Source: Enterobacter hormaechei ATCC 49162 (GTDB lineage: Bacteria > Pseudomonadota > Gammaproteobacteria > Enterobacterales > Enterobacteriaceae). Taken from it: a stretch of 64,000 nt of DNA. The translations under genes and the position numbers were made by a program. Shown here piece after piece: positions 19,481-29,216 of this stretch. Numbering within the stretch: the stretch's first letter is position 1; each line of letters starts with the position of its first letter. The DNA lies in assembly GCF_001875655.1 (NCBI RefSeq), contig NZ_MKEQ01000001.1, positions 3,472,001 to 3,536,000 on the forward strand. Reading direction: 5' to 3'. Under the pieces are notes generated by a model. That model saw only the letters and a program-made list of their open reading frames with translations. It was not told the origin of the DNA and did no database searches.

Positions 19481-20694
19481 TTTGCTCCCTCCCGGCGCTG
19501 GATAATCTGCTCCGCGACATGCAGTGCGGTAACGGCGCAGACGCCGCCACCGCAGCCCTGCGCCACGGGATCGTACCCACCCAGAACCGAGCCGATGGCG
19601 TAAAGATTTTCAACCGGTACCCCGTTCAACTGCGGGCGTAGCTGACTGTCGACGATCACGCCGAACTGCTGCCAGGGCTGTGGGGTGAAGAAATCGCTCT
19701 GATACCAGTCCGCGCGGGAGGCGCTTTGTCGGACGTCCAGCCCGAGGATCGCCTCACGCACGCCATCCCGGCTGCTCAGCAGACCGTTGCTGAAGAAACT
19801 GCCGCTTGCCAGCACCGTATAGCGTGCGCGAAGCGGGATGTGGCCGTGGTTGCGGGTCCAGATTTCGCTTACCGCGCCTTCTGTCAGGGTGATTTTTTTG
19901 ACCTCGTCGCCCGCCATCCAGATGCCACCCTGCGCCACAAACCGGCGCTGAAGCTGGGTATGCAGACGAATGCCGGGCACGGAAGGGGGAAGCGTCGGCA
20001 GTAAACCGAGCGTACAGGGCAGGCGCGCCGAGAGCCAGCGCCAGAGACGGTTGTCCGTTAAGCCAAAACAGGCGGGCATAAACAGGGCGTCGCAGGTCTC
20101 GCCGAGCGGCCGAAGCGCCGCGTACAGCTGCGGCCAGTAGCGTTCATTATCCAGCAGGCGGGCAATGTTCACCGCACGAAACTCGCTGGGGTTTTCACGC
20201 AGCACATCGAGTTCGGGGAGATCAATCTCCGCTGTATCCACCTGAACACCCTGCTGTCTGAGTGACGCGGCGGCCAGATGCGGCTGGAAATCGAGGAAAC
20301 CGCTGATCCCCACCACCCGCACACGCTCGGCAGCGATGGGGGCGACAGGCACCTCTTCCGGGCTAAGCCAGGCGGCACGCAGGGTGCCGAGCGGCGTGAC
20401 GCGCTGATGATTTTGCTCGGCGTCACCCTGCATGCATGCGCCGCAGGCGGTGAGCAGGTGTTCGGTTTCACAGGCAAAGCGGGCCATATTCTCTGCGCCC
20501 GTCAGGCGGTAGGGATGTTCAGGCGGCAGATCGGCGAACGAGAGCGCGCCCAGTAAATCCAGCGAGCCGGAGGAGAAGTGCAGGGCACTCTGACCGCGAG
20601 TGACAATGGCGCAGCGCAGACCCCGCTGCGTCAGTTTGAGGCCGCACAGCAGGCCCGCCAGCCCCCCACCGACAATCACAGTATCAAATTTCAT
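19477..20694 (-). CDS. glpB: Anaerobic glycerol-3-phosphate dehydrogenase subunit B
   Basis: GlpB is the flavoprotein subunit that works with GlpA. The product is 405 residues starting [20 protein letters not shown], which contains the Rossmann GGGLAG dinucleotide motif. It is somewhat shorter than the roughly 419 residues I recall for E. coli, because a loop around residue 50-65 is reduced. The frame is open 24 codons further upstream but that part lies over glpA and has no similarity. The start lies 11 bases inside the 3' end of glpA, so translation is probably coupled. The C-terminal [20 protein letters not shown] is the second FAD-binding block. Confidence 0.95.
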   Translation of the reverse strand: MKFDTVIVGGGLAGLLCGLKLTQRGLRCAIVTRGQSALHFSSGSLDLLGALSFADLPPEHPYRLTGAENMARFACETEHLLTACGACMQGDAEQNHQRVTPLGTLRAAWLSPEEVPVAPIAAERVRVVGISGFLDFQPHLAAASLRQQGVQVDTAEIDLPELDVLRENPSEFRAVNIARLLDNERYWPQLYAALRPLGETCDALFMPACFGLTDNRLWRWLSARLPCTLGLLPTLPPSVPGIRLHTQLQRRFVAQGGIWMAGDEVKKITLTEGAVSEIWTRNHGHIPLRARYTVLASGSFFSNGLLSSRDGVREAILGLDVRQSASRADWYQSDFFTPQPWQQFGVIVDSQLRPQLNGVPVENLYAIGSVLGGYDPVAQGCGGGVCAVTALHVAEQIIQRREGAK

Positions 20695-22312
20695 GGTTGT
20701 GCTCCTTCTCCAGACCGCAAAGCCCCTGATAGACCCAGCGGGTAAACTCGCTTTCGCGCAGGGCATCCCCCCACGCGACGGGCTGTATGCCTTTCCAGCG
20801 CTCGTTTAAAAAATCGCTGAGCTGTGCAAGCGACTGGGTTGACGTCGTGGCGTGAAAACGTTGCAGCAATCCGGCGGCACGGCAGGCGCACAGCTCCCCC
20901 TGACAGGTGCCCATCCCGACGCGCGTGCGGCGGCGTAAATCGAGCAGGTTGTTCACCGTCAGGTTTTCCACGGCATATTGCACCTCGCCTGCGGTCACGG
21001 CTTCGCATTCGCACACCAGGCTGCGGCTGAGTCGGCCTTCACCGAGCCAGGTTGGCGTGCGGTCGCCGTGGCGGTAAATAGCTGAACCGCGAAGCGGGGC
21101 AGGAAGTGAAATGATTTTGTGCAGCGTTTTTTCTGTCGATTGCTGCGAACCGGGCAGGGCCTTGTCCGCCGTCACGCACGGCGTGGTGTTGCCGAGCTTA
21201 CGGCAGACGGCATCGGTGGCCCACTGGGCCATCAGCCGGTAGGTCATCAGCTTGCCGCCGGTGATGGTGATAAATCCGTCCATGCCGTCGCGCTCGGCGT
21301 GATCGAGCAGCACGATGCCGCGGCTGACGTTACGCCCGCTCGGGTCGTTGTCGCTGGCGACGAGGGGACGCACGCCCGCGTAGGCACGCAGAATACGCGT
21401 CTGCGCCATCACCGGGGCCAGCTTTTCCCCTTCGCGCAGCAGAATGTCGACCTCTTCGGCGGTGACCCGGTTAACGTCAATATCGCTGTAGTCAACGTGC
21501 ATTGACGTGGTGCCAATCAGAGAAATGGTGTCGCCCGGTACCAGGATGTCGGCATCGGACGGTTTGCGGCAGCGGTTGATAACATGGTTATTGATGCGGT
21601 GATCGAGGATCAGCAGCGAGCCTTTCGCCGGGAACATGCGGATGGATAAATCGGCATATTCCGCGATGCGCTGGCCCCAGATCCCTGCCGCATTGACCAC
21701 GACGGCGGCATACAGCTCGCGGTGTTCGTTGTACTGCGCATCAAACACGCGCACCCCGCGCACCGTATTACCTTCACGAATAAGCCCGGTGACGTGATGC
21801 CCGGTCAGGATCTGTGCGCCATGTTCCCGCGCGTCGAGCATATTGGCGGCGGTCAGGCGGAAGGGATCAACGGTGCCGTCAGGCACTTTCACCGCGCCCA
21901 GTAACGCCGGGTTTACCGAGGGTTCAAGACGGCGTGCCTGCACAGGATCGATCGCTTCAGCCTGAATGCCTGCCGCCGTACAGGCGGTGATAAAGGTTTG
22001 CTGAAAGGCGAGGTCATCTTCGGGAAGGGTAATAAACAGGCCGTTGGTGGGTTCAACGCAGTGGCGGGCGATGCGTCTGAGGATCTGGTTTTCAGCGATA
22101 CACTCGCGCGCGGATTCCGCATCAGTGACCGCATAGCGCGCACCGCTGTGCAGCAGGCCGTGATTACGCCCCGTTGCGCCGGTGGCGATATCGTGGCGCT
22201 CCAGAAGCGTGACGCTCAATCCCCGCAGGGCGCAGTCGCGTGCGATGCCGGCACCCGTTGCGCCACCGCCAATGATAATCACATCGCTGAAGCGTGGATC
22301 GTGAATTGTCAT
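20684..22312 (-). CDS. glpA: Anaerobic glycerol-3-phosphate dehydrogenase subunit A
   Basis: GlpA oxidises sn-glycerol-3-phosphate to dihydroxyacetone phosphate with FAD. The product is 542 residues from the ATG at 22312, which has an AGAGGAAAGG ribosome-binding site. Ten further upstream codons are open but unlikely to be used. The FAD motif [16 protein letters not shown] is near residues 9-24, followed by [17 protein letters not shown]. The C-terminal BFD-like iron-sulfur domain has [10 protein letters not shown] and [11 protein letters not shown] cysteines. It starts glpABC and is divergent from glpTQ. Three GlpR-like sites and a CRP site lie just upstream. Confidence 0.97.
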   Translation of the reverse strand: MTIHDPRFSDVIIIGGGATGAGIARDCALRGLSVTLLERHDIATGATGRNHGLLHSGARYAVTDAESARECIAENQILRRIARHCVEPTNGLFITLPEDDLAFQQTFITACTAAGIQAEAIDPVQARRLEPSVNPALLGAVKVPDGTVDPFRLTAANMLDAREHGAQILTGHHVTGLIREGNTVRGVRVFDAQYNEHRELYAAVVVNAAGIWGQRIAEYADLSIRMFPAKGSLLILDHRINNHVINRCRKPSDADILVPGDTISLIGTTSMHVDYSDIDVNRVTAEEVDILLREGEKLAPVMAQTRILRAYAGVRPLVASDNDPSGRNVSRGIVLLDHAERDGMDGFITITGGKLMTYRLMAQWATDAVCRKLGNTTPCVTADKALPGSQQSTEKTLHKIISLPAPLRGSAIYRHGDRTPTWLGEGRLSRSLVCECEAVTAGEVQYAVENLTVNNLLDLRRRTRVGMGTCQGELCACRAAGLLQRFHATTSTQSLAQLSDFLNERWKGIQPVAWGDALRESEFTRWVYQGLCGLEKEHNHEI

Positions 22313-22323
22313 TGCCTTTCCTC

Positions 22324-22404
22324 TATGTTCGTTTTTTAGCATTTAGCCACATTGATCGTGTGGTTTGTTTGATTTCGAACATAAACGCGCGAAATTCGAA
22401 AGTG
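22324..22404. promoter_or_regulatory. GlpR-like operator cluster (glpA-glpT)
   Basis: Three matches to the TATGTTCG / CGAACATA type of GlpR half-site are visible: TATGTTCGTT at 22324-22333, TTCGAACATAAAC at 22375-22387 and GAAATTCGAAAG at 22391-22402. The middle one is the best. They lie between the divergent glpA and glpT starts, nearer glpA, where E. coli also has multiple operators. Confidence 0.65.
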
Positions 22405-22457
22405 AAACGTGATTTCATGCGCTTTTTTGCGCATTCTGTCATATTTCTGTAACAATC

Positions 22458-22473
22458 TGTGCGTTGATTCACA
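22458..22473. promoter_or_regulatory. CRP-cAMP binding site for glpTQ/glpABC
   Basis: TGTGCGTTGATTCACA matches nine of the ten conserved positions of TGTGA-N6-TCACA. It lies 89 bases before the glpT ATG and fits the known catabolite control of the glp regulon. Confidence 0.75.
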
Positions 22474-22513
22474 GTAACATTCACCGTGATTTCTTAACAT
22501 CGCCGCCTCTGTA

Positions 22514-22534
22514 GCCGGGCGCGAGATGCCCGGC
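22514..22534 (+). other. Hairpin in the glpT 5' untranslated region
   Basis: GCCGGGC (22514-22520) and GCCCGGC (22528-22534) form a 7-base perfect stem with a 7-base loop. It ends 17 bases before the GGAGG ribosome-binding site of glpT. There is no U-tract, so it is not a typical terminator. The arms resemble half of a REP unit. Confidence 0.6.
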
Positions 22535-22561
22535 CATTTTTGAAAGGCCACGGAGGCTGTT

Positions 22562-23914
22562 ATGCTCAGTATCTTTAAACCTGCGCCACACCGGGCGCGA
22601 CTGCCAGAGGCAGAGATTGATCCTCTCTACCGCCGTCTGCGTTGGCAAATCTTCCTCGGGATCTTCTTCGGGTATGCGGCGTACTATCTGGTACGTAAAA
22701 ACTTTGCGCTCGCCATGCCGTACCTGGTGGAACAGGGCTTCTCTCGCGGCGATCTGGGGTTCGCGCTGTCGGGGATCTCCATCGCGTACGGTTTTTCGAA
22801 GTTCATTATGGGGTCGGTGTCGGATCGTTCGAATCCGCGCGTGTTCCTCCCTGCCGGTCTGATCCTCGCGGCAGCGGTGATGCTGTTCATGGGCTTTGTG
22901 CCGTGGGCAACCTCCAGCATTGCCATTATGTTCGTGCTGCTGTTCCTCTGCGGCTGGTTCCAGGGGATGGGGTGGCCGCCATGCGGACGCACCATGGTCC
23001 ACTGGTGGTCACAGAAAGAGCGTGGCGGCATTGTATCGGTCTGGAACTGCGCGCATAACGTCGGGGGCGGGCTGCCGCCGCTGCTGTTCCTGCTGGGGAT
23101 GGCCTGGTTTAACGACTGGCATGCCGCGCTCTATATGCCAGCCTTTGGCGCCATTCTGGTGGCGATTATCGCCTTCGCCCTGATGCGTGACACCCCGCAG
23201 TCCTGCGGTCTTCCGCCGATTGAAGAGTACAAAAACGACTACCCGGATGATTACAGCGAGAAGCACGAAGAAGAGCTGACGGCAAAGCAGATCTTCATGA
23301 AGTACGTGCTGCCAAACAAGCTGCTGTGGTACATCGCGGTGGCGAACGTGTTCGTTTACCTGCTGCGCTACGGCATCCTCGACTGGTCCCCAACCTACCT
23401 GAAAGAGGTGAAGCACTTCGCGCTGGATAAATCCTCCTGGGCCTACTTCCTGTATGAATACGCGGGCATTCCGGGCACGCTGATCTGCGGCAGGATGTCG
23501 GATAAAGTGTTTAAGGGTAACCGTGGGGCAACGGGCGTGTTCTTCATGACGCTGGTGACCATCGCGACGGTCGTTTACTGGCTCAACCCGCCGGGCAATC
23601 CGGGTGTGGATATGGCCTGTATGATCGTCATCGGCTTCCTGATTTACGGTCCGGTAATGCTGATCGGTCTGCACGCGCTGGAGCTGGCGCCGAAGAAAGC
23701 GGCAGGCACGGCGGCAGGCTTTACCGGTCTGTTTGGCTACCTTGGCGGTTCAGTGGCGGCGAGTGCAATCGTCGGTTACACCGTCGACTTCTTCGGCTGG
23801 GACGGCGGCTTTATGGTGATGATTGGCGGCAGCGTGCTGGCGGTTCTGCTGCTGATTGTTGTGATGATCGGTGAAAAACGTCACCACGCCGAAGTGCTGG
23901 CGCGTCGTCAGTAA
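22562..23914 (+). CDS. glpT: Glycerol-3-phosphate/phosphate antiporter
   Basis: GlpT is an inner-membrane antiporter of the organophosphate:phosphate family (major facilitator superfamily). It imports glycerol-3-phosphate and also fosfomycin. The 450-residue product has twelve predicted membrane helices in two halves. The N-terminal [20 protein letters not shown] contains the arginine equivalent to the substrate-binding Arg45. The start has GGAGG at 22552-22556. glpQ follows 11 bases downstream. No frameshift or stop is seen, so the transporter looks intact. Confidence 0.97.
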   Translation: MLSIFKPAPHRARLPEAEIDPLYRRLRWQIFLGIFFGYAAYYLVRKNFALAMPYLVEQGFSRGDLGFALSGISIAYGFSKFIMGSVSDRSNPRVFLPAGLILAAAVMLFMGFVPWATSSIAIMFVLLFLCGWFQGMGWPPCGRTMVHWWSQKERGGIVSVWNCAHNVGGGLPPLLFLLGMAWFNDWHAALYMPAFGAILVAIIAFALMRDTPQSCGLPPIEEYKNDYPDDYSEKHEEELTAKQIFMKYVLPNKLLWYIAVANVFVYLLRYGILDWSPTYLKEVKHFALDKSSWAYFLYEYAGIPGTLICGRMSDKVFKGNRGATGVFFMTLVTIATVVYWLNPPGNPGVDMACMIVIGFLIYGPVMLIGLHALELAPKKAAGTAAGFTGLFGYLGGSVAASAIVGYTVDFFGWDGGFMVMIGGSVLAVLLLIVVMIGEKRHHAEVLARRQ

Positions 23915-23925
23915 GGAGCATTGCG

Positions 23926-24987
23926 ATGAAATTAAATCAGTTAGCGACAGGCCTGCTGCTGGCGGGCCTGATGACAGGCTCCGCGCTGGCGGCGGATAAA
24001 ATCGTGATCGCCCACCGCGGCGCCAGCGGCTATCTGCCGGAGCATACGCTGCCGGCGAAGGCAATGGCCTATGCCCAGGGCGCGGATTATCTGGAGCAGG
24101 ATCTGGTGATGACGAAGGACGACCAGCTGGTCGTCCTGCATGACCACTATCTTGACCGCGTCACGGACGTGGCGGAACGCTTCCCGGATCGCGCCCGTAA
24201 AGATGGCCGCTATTACGCCATCGACTTCACGCTGGCGGAGATCCGTTCGCTGAAGTTTACCGAGGGCTTCGAGATTGAAAACGGCAAGAAGGTGCAGGTC
24301 TATCCGGGACGCTTCCCGATGGGCAAATCTGATTTCCGCATTCATACCTTCCAGGAAGAGATCGAGTTTGTTCAGGGACTGAACCACTCGACCGGGAAAA
24401 ATATCGGTATCTACCCGGAAATCAAAGCACCGTGGTTCCACCATCAGGAAGGGAAGGACATTGCCGCGAAGACGCTGGAGGTACTGAAACAGTACGGCTA
24501 CACCAGCAAGAAGGACAAAGTTTACCTGCAATGTTTTGATGCGGCGGAGCTGAAGCGCATCAAAACCGAGCTGGAGCCGAAGATGGGGATGGATCTCAAT
24601 CTGGTACAGCTGATTGCCTATACCGACTGGAACGAAACCCAGGAGAAGCAGCCGGACGGGAAGTGGGTGAACTACAACTACGACTGGATGTTTAAGCCGG
24701 GCGCGATGAAGCAGATTGCGCAGTATGCCGACGGCATCGGGCCGGATTACCACATGCTGGTGGCGGAAGGCTCAACGCCGGGCCACGTAAAGCTGACGGC
24801 GATGGTGAAAGAGGCGCATGCCAGCAGGATGCAGGTGCATCCGTATACCGTTCGTGCAGACCAGTTGCCGGAGTATGCGACGGACGTGAATCAGCTTTAC
24901 GAGGTGTTGTATAACCAGGCGGACGTAGACGGGTTGTTTACGGATTTCCCGGATAAAGCGGTGAGCTTTTTGAAGGATAAACGCTGA
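23926..24987 (+). CDS. glpQ: Periplasmic glycerophosphodiester phosphodiesterase
   Basis: GlpQ hydrolyses glycerophosphodiesters in the periplasm to glycerol-3-phosphate, which GlpT then imports. The product is 353 residues with the signal peptide MKLNQLATGLLLAGLMTGSA followed by LA, with cleavage likely before ADK. The GDPD catalytic blocks are AHRGASGYLPEHT, with the first catalytic His, LEQDLVMTKDDQLVVLHD, with the metal ligands and second His, and YPEIKAPWFHH. It is the second gene of glpTQ. A REP element rather than a clear intrinsic terminator follows it. Confidence 0.96.
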   Translation: MKLNQLATGLLLAGLMTGSALAADKIVIAHRGASGYLPEHTLPAKAMAYAQGADYLEQDLVMTKDDQLVVLHDHYLDRVTDVAERFPDRARKDGRYYAIDFTLAEIRSLKFTEGFEIENGKKVQVYPGRFPMGKSDFRIHTFQEEIEFVQGLNHSTGKNIGIYPEIKAPWFHHQEGKDIAAKTLEVLKQYGYTSKKDKVYLQCFDAAELKRIKTELEPKMGMDLNLVQLIAYTDWNETQEKQPDGKWVNYNYDWMFKPGAMKQIAQYADGIGPDYHMLVAEGSTPGHVKLTAMVKEAHASRMQVHPYTVRADQLPEYATDVNQLYEVLYNQADVDGLFTDFPDKAVSFLKDKR

Positions 24988-24990
24988 AAT

Positions 24991-25067
24991 TGCCGGGTGG
25001 CGGCTGTGCTTTACCCGGCCTACGAACTGCGGTTTTGTAGGTCGGGTAAGCGAAGCGCCACCCGACA
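24991..25067. repeat. REP/BIME element between glpQ and yfaE
   Basis: TGCCGGGTGGCGG...TTACCCGGCCTAC and the inverted GTAGGTCGGGTAAGCGAAGC followed by GCCACCCGACA form the two opposed REP units. They fill the gap between two convergent genes, where they probably protect mRNA 3' ends. Confidence 0.88.
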
Positions 25068-25070
25068 TAA

Positions 25071-25325
25071 TTACATCTCGATCTCAATATCGCCTTTTGC
25101 CCGACAGCAGCAGGGCAAAATTTCCCCTTCACTGATAAAGGCCAGCGGTTCGGTCAGCCAGTCCACCTGGCCTGCGACCAAACGGCAGCGGCAGGAGCCG
25201 CAATAGCCTTCGCGACACTGGTACTCTACCTCCACCTGATGCGCTTCCAGCGCCACCAGCAGGGAAGGGTGCTCTTCCTGGCACAGCACTTCGGTGCCAG
25301 AAAGACTCAGCGTTACGCGGCTCAT
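25071..25325 (-). CDS. yfaE: 2Fe-2S ferredoxin-like protein for NrdB cofactor maintenance
   Basis: YfaE is a small plant-type ferredoxin that supplies electrons to rebuild the diferric-tyrosyl radical of NrdB. The product is 84 residues. The cluster ligands are Cys37, Cys42 and Cys45 in CREGYCGSC, with the fourth among Cys72-Cys74 in LPCCCR. The ATG shares one base with the nrdB stop (TGATG), so nrdB and yfaE are translated in a coupled manner. Confidence 0.95.
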   Translation of the reverse strand: MSRVTLSLSGTEVLCQEEHPSLLVALEAHQVEVEYQCREGYCGSCRCRLVAGQVDWLTEPLAFISEGEILPCCCRAKGDIEIEM

Positions 25326-26455
25326 CAGAGCTGGAAGTCGCTCAGGTCGTCGGTGTTGACTTCAGAATCAATCTGACCGACCAGATAAGAACTCACTTCC
25401 ACTTCCTGCGGCGCAACCTGCACGTTATCGGACACCAGCCAGGTGTTGATCCACGGGATTGGGTTAGAGCGCGTCTGGAACGGCAGATCGAGACCCACCG
25501 CCTGCATGCGGATGTTAGTGATGTACTCCACGTACTGGCACAGGATGTCTTTGTTCAGGCCAATCATGGAACCGTCGCGGAACAGGTAGTCTGCCCACTC
25601 TTTCTCCTGCTGGGCGGCCTGCACGAACAGGTCGTAGCACTCCTGTTTGCACTCTTCAGCGATTTCCGCCATTTCCGGATCGTCCGTACCGCTGCGCAAC
25701 AGGTTCAGCATATGCTGGGTGCCGGTCAGGTGCAGGGCTTCATCACGGGCGATCAGGCGGATGATTTTGGCGTTGCCTTCCATCAGCTTGCGCTCGGCAA
25801 AGGCGAAGGAGCAGGCGAAACTCACGTAGAAGCGGATTGCTTCCAGCGCGTTAACGCTCATCAGGCACAGGTACAGCTGCTTTTTCAGGGTCCGCAGGTT
25901 TACGGTAACGGTTTTGCCGTTCACGTTGTGTGTGCCTTCGCCCAGCAGATGCCAGTAGCTGGTCATCTCGATCAGCTCGTCATAGTAGTGCGCAATGCCT
26001 TCGGCGCGCTTCTGGATCTGTTCGTTGGTGACGATATCGTCAAACACCACCGCCGGATCGTTCACGATGTTGCGGATGATGTGGGTGTAAGAGCGGGAGT
26101 GGATCGTCTCGGAGAACGCCCAGGTCTCTACCCAGGTTTCCAGCTCGGGAATGGAGATCAGCGGCAGCAGCGCCACGTTCGGACTACGACCCTGAATAGA
26201 GTCCAGCAGCGTCTGGTATTTCAGGTTGCTGAGGAAGATATGCTTTTCGTGTTCCGGCAGTGCCTGGAAATCGATACGGTCGCGTGAAACGTCAACTTCT
26301 TCCGGACGCCAGAAGAAGGAGAGTTGCTTTTCAATCAGCTTTTCGAAGATGTCATATTTTTGCTGATCGTAGCGTGCCACGTTGACCGGCTGGCCGAAGA
26401 ACATCGGCTCTTTGAGCTGGTCGTTTTTCGTCTGTGAAAAGGTGGTATATGCCAT
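25325..26455 (-). CDS. nrdB: Ribonucleoside-diphosphate reductase 1, beta subunit
   Basis: NrdB is the class Ia radical-generating subunit. It houses a diiron centre and a stable tyrosyl radical that is passed to NrdA. The 376-residue product has the expected ligands counted from Met1: Asp85, Glu116, His119 and the radical Tyr123 in [12 protein letters not shown]. The second helix pair carries the other Glu/His ligands, in [14 protein letters not shown]. The C-terminal tail ending in DDLSDFQL is the segment that docks to NrdA. A 126-base gap with a large inverted repeat separates it from nrdA. Confidence 0.98.
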   Translation of the reverse strand: MAYTTFSQTKNDQLKEPMFFGQPVNVARYDQQKYDIFEKLIEKQLSFFWRPEEVDVSRDRIDFQALPEHEKHIFLSNLKYQTLLDSIQGRSPNVALLPLISIPELETWVETWAFSETIHSRSYTHIIRNIVNDPAVVFDDIVTNEQIQKRAEGIAHYYDELIEMTSYWHLLGEGTHNVNGKTVTVNLRTLKKQLYLCLMSVNALEAIRFYVSFACSFAFAERKLMEGNAKIIRLIARDEALHLTGTQHMLNLLRSGTDDPEMAEIAEECKQECYDLFVQAAQQEKEWADYLFRDGSMIGLNKDILCQYVEYITNIRMQAVGLDLPFQTRSNPIPWINTWLVSDNVQVAPQEVEVSSYLVGQIDSEVNTDDLSDFQL

Positions 26456-26480
26456 GAGTGTGTCCTGTGGTGTTATTTTC

Positions 26481-26573
26481 CCCTCACCCTAACCCTCTCC
26501 CCTGAGGGAAGAGGGAACCGTTCGGAGCAATTTTTTCACCCTCGCCCCTGTGGGGAGAGGGCCGGGGTGAGGG
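26481..26573. repeat. Long inverted repeat in the nrdA-nrdB gap
   Basis: The 22-base arms at 26481-26502 (CCCTCACCC...CCTCTCCCC type) and 26552-26573 are complementary at 19 positions. The three differing positions change C to T or G to A, so two or more could still pair as G-U on one strand. A smaller GC-rich stem, CGCCCCTGTGGGG, lies in the loop. Part of the same motif recurs at 45671-45689, so it is a dispersed repeat family that I recognise from enterobacterial intergenic regions but cannot name with certainty. Confidence 0.75.
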
Positions 26574-26581
26574 GGGTATTA

Positions 26582-28867
26582 TTAGATCTTACATGCGCCG
26601 CTTTCGCAGCCATCGTCCTGAATTGACGGCGCCAGGTCGTCCTGGGCGTCTTCCGCACCATCACGGGTGTTGTGATAGTACAGCGTTTTCACGCCAAATT
26701 TGTAGGCGGTGAGCAGGTCTTTCAGCAGCTGCTGCATCGGAACCTTGCCTGACGGGAAGCGCGTCGGGTCGTAGTTGGTATTGGCAGAGATCGACTGGTC
26801 GATAAACTTCTGCATGATCCCCACCAGTTGCAGGTAGCCGTCGTTGTTTGGCATTTCCCACAGCAGCTCGTAGTTGTCACCCAGCGTCTCGTAATCCGGT
26901 ACTACCTGACGCAGCACGCCGTCTTTCGACGCTTTGATGCTGACGTGGCCGCGCGGTGGCTCAATACCGTTGGTGGCGTTGGAGATCTGCGAAGAGGTCT
27001 CGGACGGCATCAGGGCAGAGAGCGTGGAGTTACGCAGGCCGTGCGTTTTAATGGACTCGCGCAGGCCTTCCCAGTCGAGATGCAGCGGCTCGCTGACGAT
27101 CGCATCCAGGTCTTTCTTGTAGGTGTCGATCGGCAGAATGCCTTTCGCGTAGGTGGTTTCGTTGAACCACGGGCACGCGCCTTGCTCTTTCGCCAGTTCG
27201 TTGGAGGCTTTCATCAGGTAGTACTGAATCGCTTCAAACGTCTGGTGGGTCAGGTTGTTGGCGCTGCCGTCGGAGTAACGCTTACCGTTTTTCGCCAGCC
27301 AGTAGGCGAAGTTGATCACGCCGATACCTAAAGTGCGACGACCCATCGCACCGCGTTTAGCGGCCGGGATTGGGTAATCCTGGTAGTCCAGCAGGGCATC
27401 CAGCGCACGAACCGCCAGCACGGCCAGCTCTTCCAGTTCGTCCAGGCTCTTAATCGCACCCAGGTTGAACGCAGACAGCGTACACAGGGCGATTTCGCCG
27501 TTTTCGTCGTTCACATCGTCCAGCGGTTTGGTCGGCAGGGCGATCTCCAGGCACAGGTTGGACTGGCGCACTGGCGCCACCACCGGGTCAAACGGGCTGT
27601 GGGTGTTGCAGTGGTCAACGTTCTGGATGTAGATACGACCGGTAGAGGCACGTTCCTGCATCATCAGGGAGAACAGATCGACCGCCTTCACGCGCTGCTT
27701 GCGGATGCTGTCGTCTTTTTCATATTTGGTGTACAGACGCTCGAACTCGTCCTGATCGGCGAAGAATGCGTCGTACAGGCCTGGAACGTCGGACGGGCTG
27801 AACAGGGTGATGTCTTCACCTTTCAGCAGGCGGGTGTACATCAGCTTGTTGATCTGCACGCCGTAGTCCATGTGACGCACGCGGTTACCTTCCACGCCGC
27901 GGTTGTTCTTCAGGACCAGCAGGCTTTCTACTTCCAGGTGCCACATTGGGTAGAACAGGGTCGCAGCACCGCCGCGCACGCCGCCCTGAGAGCAGGATTT
28001 TACCGCCGTCTGGAAGTGCTTGTAGAACGGAATACAGCCGGTATGGAACGCTTCACCGCCGCGGATCGGGCTGCCCAGCGCACGAATACGACCGGCGTTG
28101 ATGCCGATACCGGCACGCTGGGAGACGTATTTCACGATGGCGCTGGAGGTGGCGTTGATGGAATCCAGGCTGTCACCACACTCGATCAGTACGCAGGAGC
28201 TGAACTGACGAGTAGGGGTGCGCACGCCAGACATGATTGGCGTTGGCAGAGAAATTTTGAACGTGGATACCGCATCGTAGAAACGCTTCACGTAGTCCAG
28301 ACGGGTTTCACGCGGATAATTAGAGAACAGGCAGGCGGCCACCAGAATATAGAGGAACTGGGCGCTCTCGTAGATCTCACCGGTCACACGGTTCTGAACC
28401 AGGTATTTGCCTTCGAGCTGCTTCACCGCCGCGTAGGAGAAGTTCATGTCGCGCCAGTGATCGATAAACCCGTTCATCTGCTCGAACTCTTCTTCCGTAT
28501 AGTCTTCCAGCAGATGCGTGTCGTATTTGCCCAGCTCGACCATTTTCACCACGTGATCGTAAAGCTTCGGCGGCTCAAACTGGCCGTAGGCTTTCTTACG
28601 CAGGTGGAAAATCGCCAGACGTGCAGCGAGGTACTGATAATCCGGTGCGTCGCGGGAGATCAGGTCTGCCGCTGCTTTGATAATGGTTTCGTGGATATCA
28701 GACGTTTTGATGCCGTCGTAGAACTGAATGTGAGAACGCAGTTCAACCTGGGAGATAGATACGTTGTTCAGTCCTTCTGCTGCCCAGTCGAGAACTCGAT
28801 GGATTTTGTCCAGATTGATACGCTCGGTGGTACCGTCGCGCTTTGTCACCAGCAGACTCTGATTCAT
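26582..28867 (-). CDS. nrdA: Ribonucleoside-diphosphate reductase 1, alpha subunit
   Basis: NrdA is the catalytic class Ia subunit that reduces ribonucleoside diphosphates to deoxyribonucleotides. The 761-residue product matches the E. coli length. An ATP-cone at about residues 5-95 provides activity control. Active-site Cys225 is in RQFSSCVLIEC, and Asn437, Cys439 and Glu441 are in SNLCLEIALP. The C-terminal redox pair Cys754/Cys759 is in GCESGACKI. It is the first gene of nrdAB-yfaE. DnaA-box and NrdR-box-like sequences upstream match the known cell-cycle and nucleotide control. Confidence 0.98.
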   Translation of the reverse strand: MNQSLLVTKRDGTTERINLDKIHRVLDWAAEGLNNVSISQVELRSHIQFYDGIKTSDIHETIIKAAADLISRDAPDYQYLAARLAIFHLRKKAYGQFEPPKLYDHVVKMVELGKYDTHLLEDYTEEEFEQMNGFIDHWRDMNFSYAAVKQLEGKYLVQNRVTGEIYESAQFLYILVAACLFSNYPRETRLDYVKRFYDAVSTFKISLPTPIMSGVRTPTRQFSSCVLIECGDSLDSINATSSAIVKYVSQRAGIGINAGRIRALGSPIRGGEAFHTGCIPFYKHFQTAVKSCSQGGVRGGAATLFYPMWHLEVESLLVLKNNRGVEGNRVRHMDYGVQINKLMYTRLLKGEDITLFSPSDVPGLYDAFFADQDEFERLYTKYEKDDSIRKQRVKAVDLFSLMMQERASTGRIYIQNVDHCNTHSPFDPVVAPVRQSNLCLEIALPTKPLDDVNDENGEIALCTLSAFNLGAIKSLDELEELAVLAVRALDALLDYQDYPIPAAKRGAMGRRTLGIGVINFAYWLAKNGKRYSDGSANNLTHQTFEAIQYYLMKASNELAKEQGACPWFNETTYAKGILPIDTYKKDLDAIVSEPLHLDWEGLRESIKTHGLRNSTLSALMPSETSSQISNATNGIEPPRGHVSIKASKDGVLRQVVPDYETLGDNYELLWEMPNNDGYLQLVGIMQKFIDQSISANTNYDPTRFPSGKVPMQQLLKDLLTAYKFGVKTLYYHNTRDGAEDAQDDLAPSIQDDGCESGACKI

Positions 28868-28909
28868 GTGGGTTTTTACCTGTCCGTGAAATAAAAAAAT
28901 ATCCCCCGC

Positions 28910-28948
28910 TTATCCACAGAACCGTCTTGTGACTAACTCTGTGGATAA
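28910..28948. promoter_or_regulatory. Pair of inverted DnaA boxes upstream of nrdA
   Basis: TTATCCACA at 28910-28918 and its inverse TGTGGATAA at 28940-28948 are both perfect matches to the high-affinity DnaA box, with 21 bases between them. In E. coli the nrdA promoter also binds DnaA, linking dNTP supply to replication. Confidence 0.85.
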
Positions 28949-28996
28949 ATACTACATATAGGGGTTTTGCGATAAGAAGAACGCTATATGGTGAGT
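28949..28996. promoter_or_regulatory. Tandem NrdR-like boxes upstream of nrdA
   Basis: ATACTACATATAGGGG (28949-28964) and ACGCTATATGGTGAGT (28981-28996) resemble the NrdR consensus ACAC-ATATATA-GTGT. They are 32 bases apart start to start, about three helical turns, the usual spacing for cooperative NrdR binding. The first box directly abuts the second DnaA box. Confidence 0.7.
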
Positions 28997-29216
28997 ATTC
29001 TAGTAAGGATTCTTTTCAGTACAAGGGTTGATTTTGAGGTTAAATTGAGGTTGTGAAAGGGTAAAAAAGCGTAAGTCCTCGTACCGTAAGGCCTGGAAGA
29101 GATGTCAATAATTTAGAAAAAAAATTCAAAATTTGATCGAGTGCTGATTTCTTCAACGGGAGGTCAGAATTGCGCAACATGATGTCGCGCAATCATTATA
29201 AGAATAACGGATGACG

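Larger units (their letters stand above)
28868..29216. promoter_or_regulatory. nrdA control region and nrdA-ubiG gap
   Basis: This 349-base stretch has no credible gene. The nrdA-proximal third contains two DnaA boxes and two NrdR-like boxes, listed separately. The rest, about 29000-29200, is AT-rich with A/T runs (AAAAAAAATTC near 29120), and I see no structured element there. The K-12 gene yfaL, which lies between nrdA and ubiG, is absent here. Confidence 0.6.

Noticed and set aside
22336..22551. 71-codon frame across the glpA-glpT control region
   Set aside because: It crosses the GlpR-like and CRP-like sites and lacks a ribosome-binding site.
27599..28894. Open frame of 431 codons antisense to nrdA
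   Set aside because: Fully covered by nrdA, whose catalytic residues are all present; the antisense product looks like noise.
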